Positions 23,795 to 35,289 of a DNA stretch of 64,000 nt are shown one piece after another. The notes below the pieces were generated by a model that was not told the origin of the DNA, did no database searches, and saw nothing but the letters and a program-made list of their open reading frames with translations. The stretch is from NCBI RefSeq assembly GCF_963259705.1, contig NC_081850.1, positions 39,765,167 to 39,829,166 of the forward strand, written 5' to 3'. This DNA is from Myotis daubentonii. Taxonomy: Eukaryota; Chordata; Mammalia; Chiroptera; Vespertilionidae. Each line of letters starts with the position of its first letter. Positions within the stretch are counted from its first letter, which is position 1. The translations under genes were made by a program, and so were the position numbers.

Positions 23795-23948
23795 GTCCTA
23801 TTTAGGTCTGTGACCTTTGGCAAGTCACTGAAGCCCTCTGATTCTTTCATATGTATAAATATGGAGATAATAAAATGTTCTCAGTCTACTGATGAGAAGT
23901 AGATGAAAAAATGGATGGGGAAATGGCATCTAGCAATCACTTAGCATA
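23795..23948 (+). mobile_element. MIR SINE
   Basis: MIR core with GTCTGTGACCTTTGGCAAGT, CACTGAAGCCCTCTGATTC, TATGGAGATAATAAAATG and CACTTAGCATAATAAAAA in consensus order. Limits are approximate. Confidence 0.75.
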
Positions 23949-24157
23949 ATAAAAATAAATTTCACTTTGAGATAAGATCAGAGATTGGTTTAGGTAATGT
24001 TGGCCACAGGCCAGAGTTGGTGCATTACTTGATTGAGTCAACAAATTTATAGAATTTATAGATGTATACATATGTAAGGTATTATTATGTAAACTTATTT
24101 GGTGTGTTTTAAATTAAAAAATTCACTCAAGCTTAGTATAAAAAGTAAAGCAATACA

Positions 24158-24443
24158 TCTATATATATATAAGCCTAATATGCAAATTGCCCCCTTGGGA
24201 GTTCAACTGGGAGTTTGATCGCTCACTATGACATGCGCTGACCACGAGGGGGCACCGCGGAACAAAGGAAGGCCCTGGCCAGCAGCTGGTGGCCAGGCTG
24301 GCCAGGGAAGGGAGGCCCCAAATAGCAGCCAGCAGCCGGAGAAGGGAGGCCCAGGCCAGCAGTCGAAGGCCCCAATCAGCCCTGATCACCAGCCAGGCCT
24401 AGGGACCCTACCCGTGCACTAATTTTGTGCACCGGGTGTCTAG
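24158..24443 (+). mobile_element. HeliBat-type non-autonomous Helitron
   Basis: A 286-bp rolling-circle transposon, starting TCTATATATATATAAGCC and ending CCGGGTGTCTAG, set between A (24157) and T (24444) with no target duplication, as Helitrons require. A hairpin-forming GTGCACTAATTTTGTGCAC lies just before the CTAG end. The 5' block CTAATATGCAAATTG is shared with other copies here. No Rep/helicase coding sequence is present. Confidence 0.95.
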
Positions 24444-24728
24444 TAATGAAATAAATAAAGATATAATTTTGTTCTTGCTCCATTCCCACTTCTTAGTGTG
24501 CTATATTAAATCTAGTGTGTACTTTTACATGCCTTATTCCTTCATATATGTGTGTATGTAAATATATATACATATGTGTAGAAACATATATACTCATATA
24601 TAGGTGATTAGTGTTTTACCAAGATAGAATCAGACTATACAAATTAATCTGTAAATTGAAACTTGAGAGAATATCATAAACCATTTATACATGGAACTAA
24701 ATTCATCCTCTTATTCCCCCTTATTTTT

Positions 24729-24762
24729 ATGTATGTGTGTGTGTATGTGTGTGTGTGTGTGT
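24729..24762. repeat. (GT)n microsatellite
   Basis: GT units with two TATG interruptions in AT-rich DNA. Confidence 0.88.
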
Positions 24763-24913
24763 TTATTTTCATTTGGGGATTGCATATCTGATTTTTAGTC
24801 TAGGTATCTTTTTCTTGCTTTCCATCCATCATCTTTCATTTGCCTTCACCCCTATCATCACCACTCTAGGTAACCCGTGTTAAAATCTACTGTTTATCTC
24901 TGTAATCAATCAA

Positions 24914-24916
24914 ACA

Positions 24917-24954
<38 letters not shown>
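24914..24954. repeat. (CA)n microsatellite
   Basis: About 19 CA units, once interrupted by TA, within the old L1. Confidence 0.93.
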
Positions 24955-24957
<3 letters not shown>

Positions 24958-25000
24958 ATATGGAAGAGTTACTATTGTTTATAAGAATTAGATCACATTA

Positions 25001-25797
25001 TGCCGGGGTCCAGCCCCAGCGGGTCCAGGGGTCCCCAAAGGTGTGGACGGAGTTGGCGAAGAAGGAATGATACAGAGATAGCGTTCAGTTGATCAGCAGC
25101 CTAGCCAGGATCTCTAGCCCGGATCTCCAGCCAAGTTCTGGTCTGGATCTCCAGAGAGGTTCTGCTTAGGATCTCCAGCCAGGTTCTATCCAGGTTCTCC
25201 AGGCAGGTCCAGTCACCAGGTTGTAGTCAGGCTCTCCTGTCAATCTCCACAGTCAGGTTCAGTCCAGGATCCCCTGCCATGCTCTCTCGCCAGGCTCCGC
25301 CTCCAGGCTCCGAGGCCAGTCCCTGTCCAGGATCCTCCAGCATGCTCTCTCCAGCGAAGTTCTTCTGTCTCTAGAGAACGTTCTGTGTAGGTTCTGTGCC
25401 TAGGCTCTGTCTCTCTTGGTCCTGTCTTCTGAGTTCTGTTCTAAGCTCTGTCTCTTTCTGTCTTGTTACATCTGTATTTATACCAGTTGATTTAATCCCA
25501 TCAATCTCTATTCCAAAGGTTAGGGCGTTTCTTATCTCCATTCCAGGGAGTAACGATTATGTAGCTTAAGCATGATTGTTCGTAGTTAAAATGATTAATT
25601 ACCCGCCTGGCACTTAGTTAAGGGGTTTTATTCCCTCCCTAACTTCAGGGGGAAAATCCCTACCTGGGGAAACAACCTTTCTCAGAGGTGACCTTGGTTA
25701 AAACACATAGTGCCAAGAAGGTGAACAAACATATTAAGAACCATATGCCATATATGCCAGGTCCCTTGAAATAGCAAGGATGGACCGGCTCCCGGCA
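25001..25797 (-). mobile_element. Solo ERV LTR (class II-like), same family as 5666
   Basis: A 797-bp LTR on the minus strand. On the plus strand it begins TGCCGGGGTCC and ends CTCCCGGCA, and its perfect 6-bp target duplication ACATTA is at 24995-25000 and 25798-25803. In its own direction it shows the same TATA region (GGTATAAATACAG), the AGAACCTACACA unit in only a few copies, and the same U5-like end with CTTTGGGGACCCCTGGACC. It interrupts an old L1. No internal viral sequence remains. Confidence 0.93.
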
Positions 25798-26199
25798 ACA
25801 TTATATACATTTCTGCAAATATTTGTTTGTGTAGTCAACAGTATTTCATGGAAATCCTTCCAAGATGATTAATATATCTCTAGTTCACTCCTTTTAATAA
25901 ATGCATAACTTTCCATGCTGTTTCTCATAATTTATTTCACTATTATGAACAATGTGGCAATAAAGATCCTTGTATTTACTTTTTTGAGGTTGACTTTTTA
26001 TTTCAAAGGGATACATTTCTATAAGCAAAATTGCTAGGTCAACAGATATGAACATTTTTAATGTTAATTTTAGTAGACATTGCTATGTCTCTTTCCAAAA
26101 TGATGTCACGAGTCCTAGCATTGGTGCATGAATGCACTCTTTTGTGTGTGTGTCCTCCAAAACTGGTCTTCACATTTCCATATTTGTTTAATTTTGTTG

Positions 26200-26420
26200 C
26201 CCTAACCGGTTTGGCTCAGTGGATAGAGTGTTGGCCTGCAGACTCAAGGGTCCCAGGTTCGATTCCGGTCAAGGGCATGTACCTTGGTTGCAGGCACATA
26301 CCCAGAAGGGGGCGTGCAGGAGGCAGCTGATTGATGTTTCTCTCTCATCGATGTTCCTAACTCTCTATCCCTCTCCCTTCCTCTCTGTAAAAAATCAATA
26401 AAATATATTTAAAAAAAAAT
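26200..26420 (+). mobile_element. VES SINE
   Basis: One of the best-preserved VES copies: head CCCTAACCGGTTTGGCTCAG with the A box around 26211-26222, B box GGTTCGATTCC at 26256-26266, then the TTGATGTTTCTCTCTC body and A-rich tail. Target duplication ATTTTGTTG at 26191-26199 and 26421-26429. Confidence 0.96.
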
Positions 26421-26429
26421 ATTTTGTTG

Positions 26430-27640
26430 ACCTAATATCAGTAAATTGATACATTATGTTTATTGAGCATACACCTTTTCCCTTTGCCTTATTCAAGTTT
26501 TAAGTGTTCTCATTATGTATATAAATCCTTTGCTTTGTATTAACAATAGTATTCTGAAACCATTATTTATACTTTGATAATGGTATCACACATCATCATT
26601 GTTTTTAACTTTTAACAAATGTACCTATATTTTTATTTTTAGATCTGAGTTTCCAGACTTGGTTATGAATTGCTCTCCCAATCCAGTATATAGTCTAGGT
26701 TTTCTTATAAATTTTTATGTATTTGTATGTATACATATTTTCATTCCCATCTTTAATCATTATAGAGACTAGTTACAGATTTCTAAATCCATACCAATTA
26801 TGAAGACAAATTCCTAAAACCATTCAAATATTCAGTGTTGGACTGATTCCTTTTTCTCCTTTCTATGAGCCTGATAGAAATTTTTCAAAGTCTGATTATT
26901 ATCCTCATGTTCAGTAACATCAAAATATTCACTTCTAAAACTCTTTCATTAGGTTTAAGTTAAAGTGTAATTCAAAAATTTTTATCATTCCATCATACTA
27001 TGGCACAAATATAGCCACTGCTTTCATCTATTCCATGCACAGAAGGATATGCTGAGATATTAACATGTGCTTTGTATGTGCTGCAGCAGGTCTTTCTTTA
27101 CACACAAGAGCTGACCCACAGAAAGTAGAAATCTTCTGACATCAATTCCCCTTCCCAGCTTTTGTTCCTAAAGTATGAACTTGTTGAGATCATGTTAGGT
27201 TGTCCCAGAGAAGGACAGGGGGAAAGGCATGTCATTGGGTGAGGAGGGGACAGACACAGTGACATCTGCAGGGCTGCAGGTTTAGTGAGAATGGAACCTC
27301 TCCCTGCCCCCAGCCTCCCATGTAGAGAAGCTGGGCTGGAGACTCCCAAGTTCCCAAAGCCCATCAACAAAGTCTCCAAGCCCTCCCTCGCCTGGCAGCA
27401 GCATAGGGACCTGTGGAATGACCATACTGATAGTGGTACACAAGAACTGCAAACACTGTAGAAATTAAGGACAGATATATTTTTTACCCATCTCTAGACT
27501 GAGAAAAGGCAATCCATGACTAAGGTTGGAGTTTGGACAATCTGACAAAAGAAGGAAGCTCCAAAGAGATTAATAATACAAACAATAGTGTGGTCCTTAT
27601 TTATACTTTTGGATTTCTCAAAGTAGAAGTCACGCCGATT
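26430..27640. other. Unassigned DNA, possibly old L1 at the left
   Basis: The first few hundred bases may continue the old L1 interrupted by the VES. The rest has no recognised repeat or gene. Confidence 0.4.
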
Positions 27641-27868
27641 ATAAATAATGTATACCCGGTGTTATGCTAAGTTCTTTACACAGACGATGTCTTACTCAAT
27701 GCTGATAGCCTGATGAGTATGGTACTGTTATTATCCCCTTTCCCTTTATTTTACATATAAGGAAAGTTAAATTAGCTCGTCCAACATCGCACTGCTCGTG
27801 GGTGGCTGAACCATGATCAAGACCCAGGTTTAAGGTTTGGGTTCTTAACCATTATTCTATACAGCTTT
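27640..27868 (+). mobile_element. MIR SINE, near full length
   Basis: Long MIR match in the correct order: TTATGCTAAGTTCTTTACAC, GGTACTGTTATTATCCC, TTTTACATATAAGGAAAG, GTGGGTGGCTGAACCATGAT, GACCCAGGTTTAAGG and GTTCTTAACCATTATTCTAT. Confidence 0.87.
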
Positions 27869-27869
27869 A

Positions 27870-29906
27870 AGATAACATCCATAAAAGCATTTTGGAAACT
27901 ATAAAACTTTGCATAGATATAACACAAATGCAATATGCCTTAAAACTACAAATACAGTAGAATAAGTTTTATTATATTCCATTTTCTTCCCTGCCTGCCC
28001 TCACCCACCTTGCTTTCTGAATTTGTTATCCTTCCCACCACTGAAGCTGAGCCATGAATATGAGTCTAAGTTTGCTAGATAAAGGGAGGGTAGATACCTC
28101 CTGTAAAAGAGGAATCATTGCTCAGCTTTGAGTTTCAAATAGAATGTTTTTATACCGAGATAAAAAATAATCCTCCAAAAACCAAAATACTTTTGATTAG
28201 GCAGAGCTAAGCACTAAGGTGAAAGAAGGTTATATTTTGAATGGCAAAATGGACTATGCTTAGAGGACTGAGCTTAGAGAGTTTATAAAATTAAGGCATA
28301 AAGTAGAGAAGGATTTGGAGGATGTGAGACCAGGGTTGACATGCTACCTGGGTCACTGAGACCGCTTCCAACACCCTATTTCTCTGGCCCTTGGATGCAG
28401 GGCGTGTGTAATAATAGGACCCCCAAGGAGGGTTGGCAGAATTACAGAGAAAGTCAGCTGGGCCTGGCTTTCCAGGGAATATCCTGGAAAGAGTATACGC
28501 TGCCTCAAGGGAGCCTGGCACTTGGCCTGGCAATGCAGAGCCGTGGTGCTTAGGTGATAAAAATAGCACGTATGGGTGGGCCCACGGGAGCCTGAGGGAC
28601 ACACCCTCTGAGGTAGTACAGAGAAGGCAGCTGAAGCTTCTTGAGCTTCCTAGAGGCCGAGATGTCTTGTGAATAAGAAGAGACCCAAGTTTGAGATGAG
28701 GGAGATGCAGATGCAAGGCCCTCAAGATGACAGGCATGGCAGGACCATCATGGGTGCTGGCTGATGCCCGAGAACCTGGCAGGTACCAAACAAGACACCC
28801 ATGGTCAGGCAGGACGAGCTGCACCGCGCTGGGAGCCAGGGGTCAGGAGGTGGCCACAGAGCATTCCTCCTTTCTCATAGCAGGTAGCATTTAGATCACT
28901 CCAAGTTAGACTCCCTTCTCCATGAAAAAAAACAACAACAAGAAAAAACTTCTTTCTCCAAAGAGATTGAGTTAACATGGGAGTGACTACGTCATAAACT
29001 GGAAGTTGCTAAGGGACCGTGAAAAGATAAGTACGAGCACAACCGCCCACTATAAATAGAGCGTCATTTATGCAAATTTGAGTCATACTGTGAATATGTA
29101 GATCTTACTAAACTAGATTTCCTTTTAAAGACCAATTTCCTGTTGTAGTGTCTTTGGGGACTATAACAGAAGATGCTTTCTTACCCATGGAAGCATCTAC
29201 TTATTCTCAATAGAATGAAGAGCTATTATGGCTCTTTTCAAATCTGGTTCCAAAACAACCGTACTTGAAACCTTTATTGAGCACCTACATGGCACTTACA
29301 AACAGCGAGGAAGAAAGATAAAGATGCTTTGTGGCCCAGTGTGGTAACTCACAAGGCGGGGGACACCAGCAGCTATGGAAGAGCATAGAAGGGCCATACA
29401 GCCAGCCTTGGGGATGAAGGAAACATCCCTGGAATAAGTGAGTGAGCGCTTGGCTAAGCCCGAAAGGAAAAATCAGCCTGTTGGTGGGATGGGAGGTAAG
29501 ACAGGTGGAGAAAGGAAGATGAGTGTTCTGGCACTAAGGACAGCAGGTTGCAAGGATTTGAGGTATGCATGAACATGCAATCTGTATGTAAGGAATGGAG
29601 AGCTATTCAGTTTGGCTAGGATATATATATATATTTCTCCAGATTTTTCCTCCTTTCAAACAGGATGAATCACTAAAATCTGAAAACCCCACTCTCCAGA
29701 ATTCGTAAATGTTATTTTGAATTTCTTAGGAAAGATTTTATTCTCTTGACATGATTCCAAGTATATATTTTCATCGCCCAACCTTGGGTCAGTAATTCTT
29801 AGGTTAACATAGGACGATCATGGGCAGGAAGTGACCATGATGAATTATATTAATAAAGCCCAATGTCAGAAGTTCCCAAACATTCTCAATTCACATCCTG
29901 CTTAGC
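27870..29906. other. 2 kb unassigned DNA
   Basis: No repeat recognised except short A/T runs. The GC-richer part at 28300-28850 carries the longest open frame of the window (minus strand, 177 codons), which has no known domain, no homologue I recognise and no splice or promoter context. At 29043-29077 a CCGCCC box, CTATAAATAG and an octamer ATGCAAAT fall within 35 bp. Confidence 0.4.
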
Positions 29907-29914
29907 ATCTAGGC

Positions 29915-30118
29915 CAGGGGTCCTCAAACTTTTTAAACAGGGGGCCAGTTCTCTGTCTCTCAGACCGTTGGAGGACCCGACTATAGTTTTTAAAAAAACT
30001 ATGAACAAATTCCTCTGCACACTGCACATATCTTATTTTGAAGTAAAAAAACAAAACGGGAACAAATACAATATTTGTATTTGCATCTGGCCCGTGGGCC
30101 GTAGTTTGAGGACCCCTG
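29915..30118 (+). mobile_element. Non-autonomous hAT, family D
   Basis: A 204-bp element with termini CAGGGGTCCTCAAACTTTTT and AGTTTGAGGACCCCTG. The left flank is ATCTAGGC (29907-29914), the right flank ATCTAAAC (30119-30126), an imperfect 8-bp duplication. The subterminal GGGGGCC and GGCCCGTGGGCCGTAG blocks are typical of bat hATs. A second hAT starts exactly after the right flank. Confidence 0.92.
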
Positions 30119-30126
30119 ATCTAAAC

Positions 30127-30360
30127 CAGTGACGGCGAACCTTTTGAGCTCGGCGTGTCAGCATTTTGAAAAACCCTAACTTAACTCTGGTGCCGTGTCA
30201 CATATAGAAATTTTTTGATATTTGCAACCATAGTAAAACAAAGACTTATATTTTTGATATTTATTTTATATATTTAAATGCCATTTAACAAAGAAAAATC
30301 AACAGAAAAATGAGTTCGCGTGTCACCTCTGACACGCGTGTCATAGGTTCGCCATCACTG
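30127..30360 (+). mobile_element. Non-autonomous hAT, family C (uninterrupted)
   Basis: A 234-bp element with termini CAGTGACGGCGAACCTTTT and AGGTTCGCCATCACTG. Flanks are ATCTAAAC (30119-30126) and ATCTAGAC (30361-30368). The left flank is shared with the right flank of the preceding hAT, so both elements sit on one target site. Nearly identical to the copy at 17728-18195 without its VES. Confidence 0.95.
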
Positions 30361-30417
30361 ATCTAGACATAGATACACCTAAAAATCCCATTCACTAAAA
30401 ATTCCATTCCAGTCACA

Positions 30418-30493
30418 GCAACTGCAAAGATAAATTTCTGTTAAACCATGCAGTTTGTGGTACTTTGTATGGCAGCCCTAGCAAACTAATATA
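30418..30493 (+). mobile_element. MLT1-type LTR 3' end
   Basis: Only the 3' terminal part of a MaLR LTR: GATAAATTTCTGTT (polyadenylation-like region), GCAGTTTGTGGTACTTTGTA and GGCAGCCCTAGCAAACTAAT. Ancient and truncated. Confidence 0.72.
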
Positions 30494-30970
30494 TCTACCT
30501 TCTGGTATTCACACCTTTGTTTAATCCTCTCCCTGTAAGTGTGGATGAACTTAGTGATTCGCTTCTAATAGAAAACAGTAGAAGTTCTGGGGCATCATTT
30601 CAGATATAAAAGACTGATGCTCTCTCTTGAGTGCTCTCTCTCCCTCTCATGGACCACTGACTCTAGGAGAAGCCTGCTGCCATTGATGCAAGGCTACCGC
30701 GTGGAGAGGCTCACACAGCGAAGGACCAAGGCCACCAGACCACCATCTGAGGGACTTTGGAAGCGGATCTCTCACCCTTGTCAAGCACCTGTGAGACTAC
30801 ACACCCAGCCAATAGCTCACTACAGTCTCATAAGAGACTTTGAGACAGATGTAACCACCTGAGCCACACCAATACTCCTGACCCTCAGAAACTATGTGAG
30901 ATAATATTTCCCTGGGTTAAGCCACTAAGTTTAGAGGTAATTTGCAACACAGCAATAGATTTCTAATACA
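30494..30970 (+). mobile_element. MaLR-type LTR
   Basis: Follows the preceding fragment directly. Phrases in LTR order: GGATGAACTTAGTGATTCGC, CTCATGGACCACTGACTCTA, GAAGCGGATCTCTCACC, CTCATAAGAGACTTTGAG, then the end GTTAAGCCACTAAGTTTAGA and CAGCAATAGATTTCTAATAC. An old eutherian MaLR or ERVL-type solo LTR; subfamily not certain. Confidence 0.72.
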
Positions 30971-33360
30971 GGCTGGTATGACTCCCTGCTGCTGTTAATG
31001 CCTAGATCACCTACCTGTCCCTCATTTGGCTTCTCTGCTTTTCTACCACCTGTGTAGCCAACCCGGTATTAAATCTCCTCTGCTTTGAACTCAAAATTGT
31101 TTCTATTTGGAGCCTGGCTGATACTTATGCACAATTATCATATATTCTGAGGTGTAGGAATAATATAGCTGCTAAATAGTATCCATACTTGTTTAATACA
31201 AAGGCAAGCCTCACCTGAGAAATGTAATAAACCCTTCAAATAAATCAGAACACAACCGACCTAGGGTTTTTTTTTTCTTTTTTCTTTTAGCCAATGGCGT
31301 GAATGTAATGTTTCACGGGGAATAATGTTGGTTTCTACCTTGACTGGTCAGAAAAGTCTTCAGATAACTGTCAGTGAGAAAGAGGCAACATTTACAAGGT
31401 CATCCCAGCATCCCAGGCTCCTGGATATAAGATGAAGCCAACATTTATTATTTATGTACTGCACAGCTGTGTATGGTCAGAAACAATAGCTGACATTCCA
31501 CCATGTCAATTCTGCATTCCAAAGCACTTCATGAAAAAAATTACAGCTCAGTGCCAACTGGAATCCCTTTCATTTTCTAGACTAGTTGTTTCTATTGAGC
31601 AGACTTCACACTGACTTGAATAAAGGAAAATATTGTTTTGTTTTTATCATTTATCTAAAAAGATATTGAGGGAAATTATCTCCTTTTTGGAATCCTCATG
31701 TTTGGGAGTTTGCATGGGCACTCTGAGACTGCACATCGGTGTATTGCTTCCTGAAATAGTTCTGCAGGCCATTTATCTACCCATAACCCCTCTTGCTCAT
31801 TTTCCCGACCTCCAGCCTGTGTGCTTCAACTCCAGGGGAGTTTAATTACAAATCTGAATATTGCATTATACATACAGGGCCTCATGTAGAAAGTCTCCTC
31901 AATTTTTTCTTCCTATCACAGAGTACTTCAATTTCTGCTGGTTTTCAAATAATTTTCTTAAGTACCTTGTTTTGAAACCCCATTTTCTAAGAAAGGCAGC
32001 CTGAAAAATTACACTGCCTAACATGTTACAGCAGTATCCGATGTACTAAGACATAATTTTTGCATTAGGACCTAATTCTTTCTTTTCTTCCTCTTGTGAC
32101 CATGGGCAAGTTCATTAACTTCAGTTTTCTAATTTGCACACATCCACACAGCCGAGCCCGAGGCCAGGTTCACAGCGGAGAAGGTGCTAGCTCTCTCTGG
32201 CTCAGCGGTTGCGGGAATGGAACCTCGGGGATTCTTCGGAAGCCAGCCTTGACATCCCTCTCAGTGGTTTGAGGTCACTATTATCAATTCGGATTTCAGA
32301 AAAGAGGACACGGTAAGATCCTTGAAGACTCTCGGGTTTCAGTGATGTCAACTGGGTAAGAATTAAGAGACACAAAGCCACTGCCCATCACAGTGAGGGC
32401 CAAAAAGGCACAGGCAGCTCTTTACCCCAAGCGCAAGCTTTGGCGTCAACATCCCCTTTCGTGGGCTCCCTCTGTCTGCCTGGGCTTGAATCCCCTGACT
32501 CAGAAGAGGAAGAACCACCTTCCCTGGGATTGGAGTTGGGGCAACTCTTCACGGCGCTTGCACTGAGCTGGGGCCGAATCCTGGGCCTCTCAGGGGCGCA
32601 GCCCGCCCCTGTTACAGGTTTGGGGGTGAGGGGGTGCCACAGGGCCTGGATGCTAGCGCTCCCTGTGAAAGGGCTCGCGGATGTGGACTATGTCCAAGCC
32701 CAGCTGATATGCTAGCTTCTGCACCAGCGTTACTATCGCCTCCCCTATCTCTCAAATGTAACGTGTTTCCCAAATATAGAGCCCAGGTGTGCTGTCTTTA
32801 AGGGAGGATCATATGTTTGATGAAACTCAAGGATAGTATATAATACCTTTGTTTATCACAAAGCTTTTCACTAGTGGTAAAAATTATCATTGCTTTCATA
32901 TTCTTTATGCCATGCTCATGTCTTCTGCATATAATCAAGGAAATAGAAAACCTGTTGGATTTGGAGCACCATTCTGCTTAATGCATGGGGCGAAGAGTTG
33001 TGAATTTTAAAGACACTAATTTTTTTCAAAAAACCTAAGTTTTTCTAATACTTGAAAGGCAAGGAGAAGATTACCTGTATTTAAATGACTATAAAATGCT
33101 CAATGAATTTTGTTGTTCTCAAGTAAAGCAAGAATAGAATAAAATAAGGTAGATAAAAGCAATTATCACTTTGCCTCAGGGAAGTTGTCAGGACAACAAG
33201 GCAGAAGAGGTTAAAACTGTCATAAGTTTTTATCAACTTCAGAAGCAATGCTAAAAGTTCAGCAGAAAGGGAGACTAAAGAAATGAAAAAGTCTCACTTA
33301 TAAAATTCATATTATACCCAGTTAGTAATAATGCTGTGAATTTCCATATCATATGACCAC
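30971..33360. other. Unassigned DNA with GC-richer core
   Basis: No confident young repeat. A short MIR-like piece (GACCATGGGCAAGTTCATTA) lies at 32095-32140. The part 32150-32740 is GC-richer and includes an exon-like interval (AG acceptor before 32152, donor GTAAGATC from 32313), but no coding frame of known type. Treated as unassigned. Confidence 0.4.
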
Positions 33361-33369
33361 ATACTATAT

Positions 33370-33565
33370 CAAGTCTTGGGAGTTAGACCAACTGGGTTTC
33401 TAATCTGCATTACATCAATTATTATATGTCTATCATTGAGCAAGTTACTTAACTTCTCTCAACCACAGTTTTCACATCTGTAAAAAGATGATAATACAAT
33501 AACCCCTCAAGGAATGTCAAGACTCAATTAAAGAATTCATATAGTGTTTAACTCTGGTAACTAGT
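33370..33565 (+). mobile_element. MIR SINE
   Basis: MIR with CTTGGGAGTTAGACCAACTG, TGAGCAAGTTACTTAACTTC, CACAGTTTTCACATCTGTAA, AGATGATAATACAATAACCC and AATTCATATAGTGTTTAACT in consensus order. Confidence 0.87.
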
Positions 33566-34668
33566 AACTGTTGTTTGTATGATAAATAAAACTATTTTCC
33601 AATAGAAATACCAAAAAAATGCAGCAGCATATGAATTTTGTATCACACTTTTGCTCATCTCTATTTACATTGATAATTGTGTTAAATGTAAAGTTTGAAA
33701 GTTGCAAATATGAATAAACTTTAAATCTTTTTTGAAATAAGAAAGTTAACAATGTGTATGCCACTCATCAATATTTTTACATGTATAATAAAGTCATACC
33801 ACCCACACAAATTGTCTCACAGTTAGCATGACATAGGTTACCCACATGTGATTTTTTAAAAATCAAATTAAATCCCTACTGGCATTTTTAAATAGATTAC
33901 ATTTTGCATCATCAAAATATTTCTGGCGTGGTACTTCTACAAAGGAAATATTGGCTTGAGGACGCAGGTTCTTCCCCTTCTGATCATTAACTAGATTTGT
34001 AGATAAAATCAGACATCTGCAACCCCTATGATTGAAAACCACAAAATTAGCATAAAGAGATCAAAACTCATCCCACCTACTCCACAGAAACAAGTATAAA
34101 CCTGGGGGGGAGGGGGCAATGTATAAAAAAAAGTGGGAAATTAACTAAAGGCCGACAACAAATTGAGAAGCATTTATTAATGAAAATTTGCTAGATTTGA
34201 GTACAAAGAGTAGGACTCTGCAGCCTTTTTGCCTAGGGTTGCTCCCATCCCACTTCCCAGCCCCCTGCCCCCAGTTCGTTAATGCAGAAACATCACAGAG
34301 ATGGGACTGCCCATGAAAACCAGCAGCTGCTGCCAGCAGAGGCTAACTTGATCGGGGCTTGAAGGTGAAAACCCACACCCAGTGAGGTTGTCAATAAAAA
34401 AAGGCAAACTTAGGGGAAACGGAGCAGGGAAAATCCACAGTTTTGCTAGCTTAATGTTGAAGTACCAGTTGGGAACCAACCATAAGTTAACAGGAAGAGC
34501 CTGGAAATGAGAGAGCCATACAAGAGCTTAATAAGCTCTCCACACATCCCTACGTGACCAGGAAATGAAGCAAGCATGCAAGGGAAATTTGAGATGGTCT
34601 GGTAGAGAAGAGTGAGGAGGAAATTGGAATAGTGATGATGTGGAAAGCAAGGATGGGACACCAGACAT
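33566..34668. other. Unassigned intergenic DNA
   Basis: AT-rich to about 34200, then mixed. A G-run occurs at 34106-34118. No repeat or gene recognised. Confidence 0.42.
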
Positions 34669-35125
34669 TGTAGGTTGAATGGTGTACCCCAAGGAGATAT
34701 GTTCAAATCCTAACTCCTAGTCCCTCCAAAAGTGACCTTATTTGGGATTAGGGTCTTTGCAGATGTAATCAAATTGAGATGAAGTCATACTGGATTAGAA
34801 TGAGTCCTAACCCATTGTCTTGTGTCCTTATAAGAAGAGGTGACATTGGACACAGACAAACATGGTGAAGAAGACCATATGAAGGTGAGGCGGGGATTGG
34901 AACGAGGCCACCACAAGCCCAGAAACACCAAAGTTTGCCGGCAACCACCAAAAGCCAGAAGAAGCAAGGAAAGATTCTTTCCTGGAGCCTTCAGAGAAAG
35001 CACAGCCCTGCCTGCACTTTGATTTCAGATTTCTGGTCTCCAGAACTGCGAGAAAATAAATCCTGGATGTTTAAGCCACCAAGTTTGCAGTACTTTGTTA
35101 CACAGCCTTGTGGAAATAATATACC
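34669..35125 (+). mobile_element. MLT1-type (ERVL-MaLR) solo LTR
   Basis: Nearly complete MaLR LTR, starting TGTAGGTTGAATGGTGTACC and continuing GTGACCTTATTTGGGATTAG, GGTCTTTGCAGATGTAATCA, CTTGTGTCCTTATAAGAAGA, CCAGAACTGCGAGAAAATAA and ending AGTACTTTGTTACACAGCC. All blocks are in order. Mammal-wide age; no internal sequence. Confidence 0.88.
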
Positions 35126-35289
35126 AGATAAAGCTTGAGAGATGGAAAGGGCAACTGCTCTCCTTTAACACCTTCCAGTTCCCATGCAAACTGGCTGCGA
35201 CCACTTGCCCTAAAGTTCCTCTGACAGATTCCTGAATCCTTATAATATGCTTTCACATAACTTGTAGTGGCAGAATGCACAGGAGAACG

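Larger units (their letters stand above)
24890..26190 (-). mobile_element. Old L1 (L1M-type), split by an LTR
   Basis: Decayed L1 text in inverse order, visible as TATTCACAC-like and CAATAAAGATCCTTGTATTT, GGATACATTTCTATAAGCAA, AATTGCTAGGTCAACAGATA. The left part (to 25000) and the right part (from 25798) are continuous once the solo LTR and one copy of its 6-bp duplication are removed. A (CA)n run sits at 24914-24954. Matching is at the level of phrase order; the subfamily is unsure. Confidence 0.65.

Noticed and set aside
26200..26280. tRNA-like A and B boxes
   Set aside because: They belong to the head of a VES SINE; no cloverleaf with an acceptor stem is present. The same holds for all nine VES copies.
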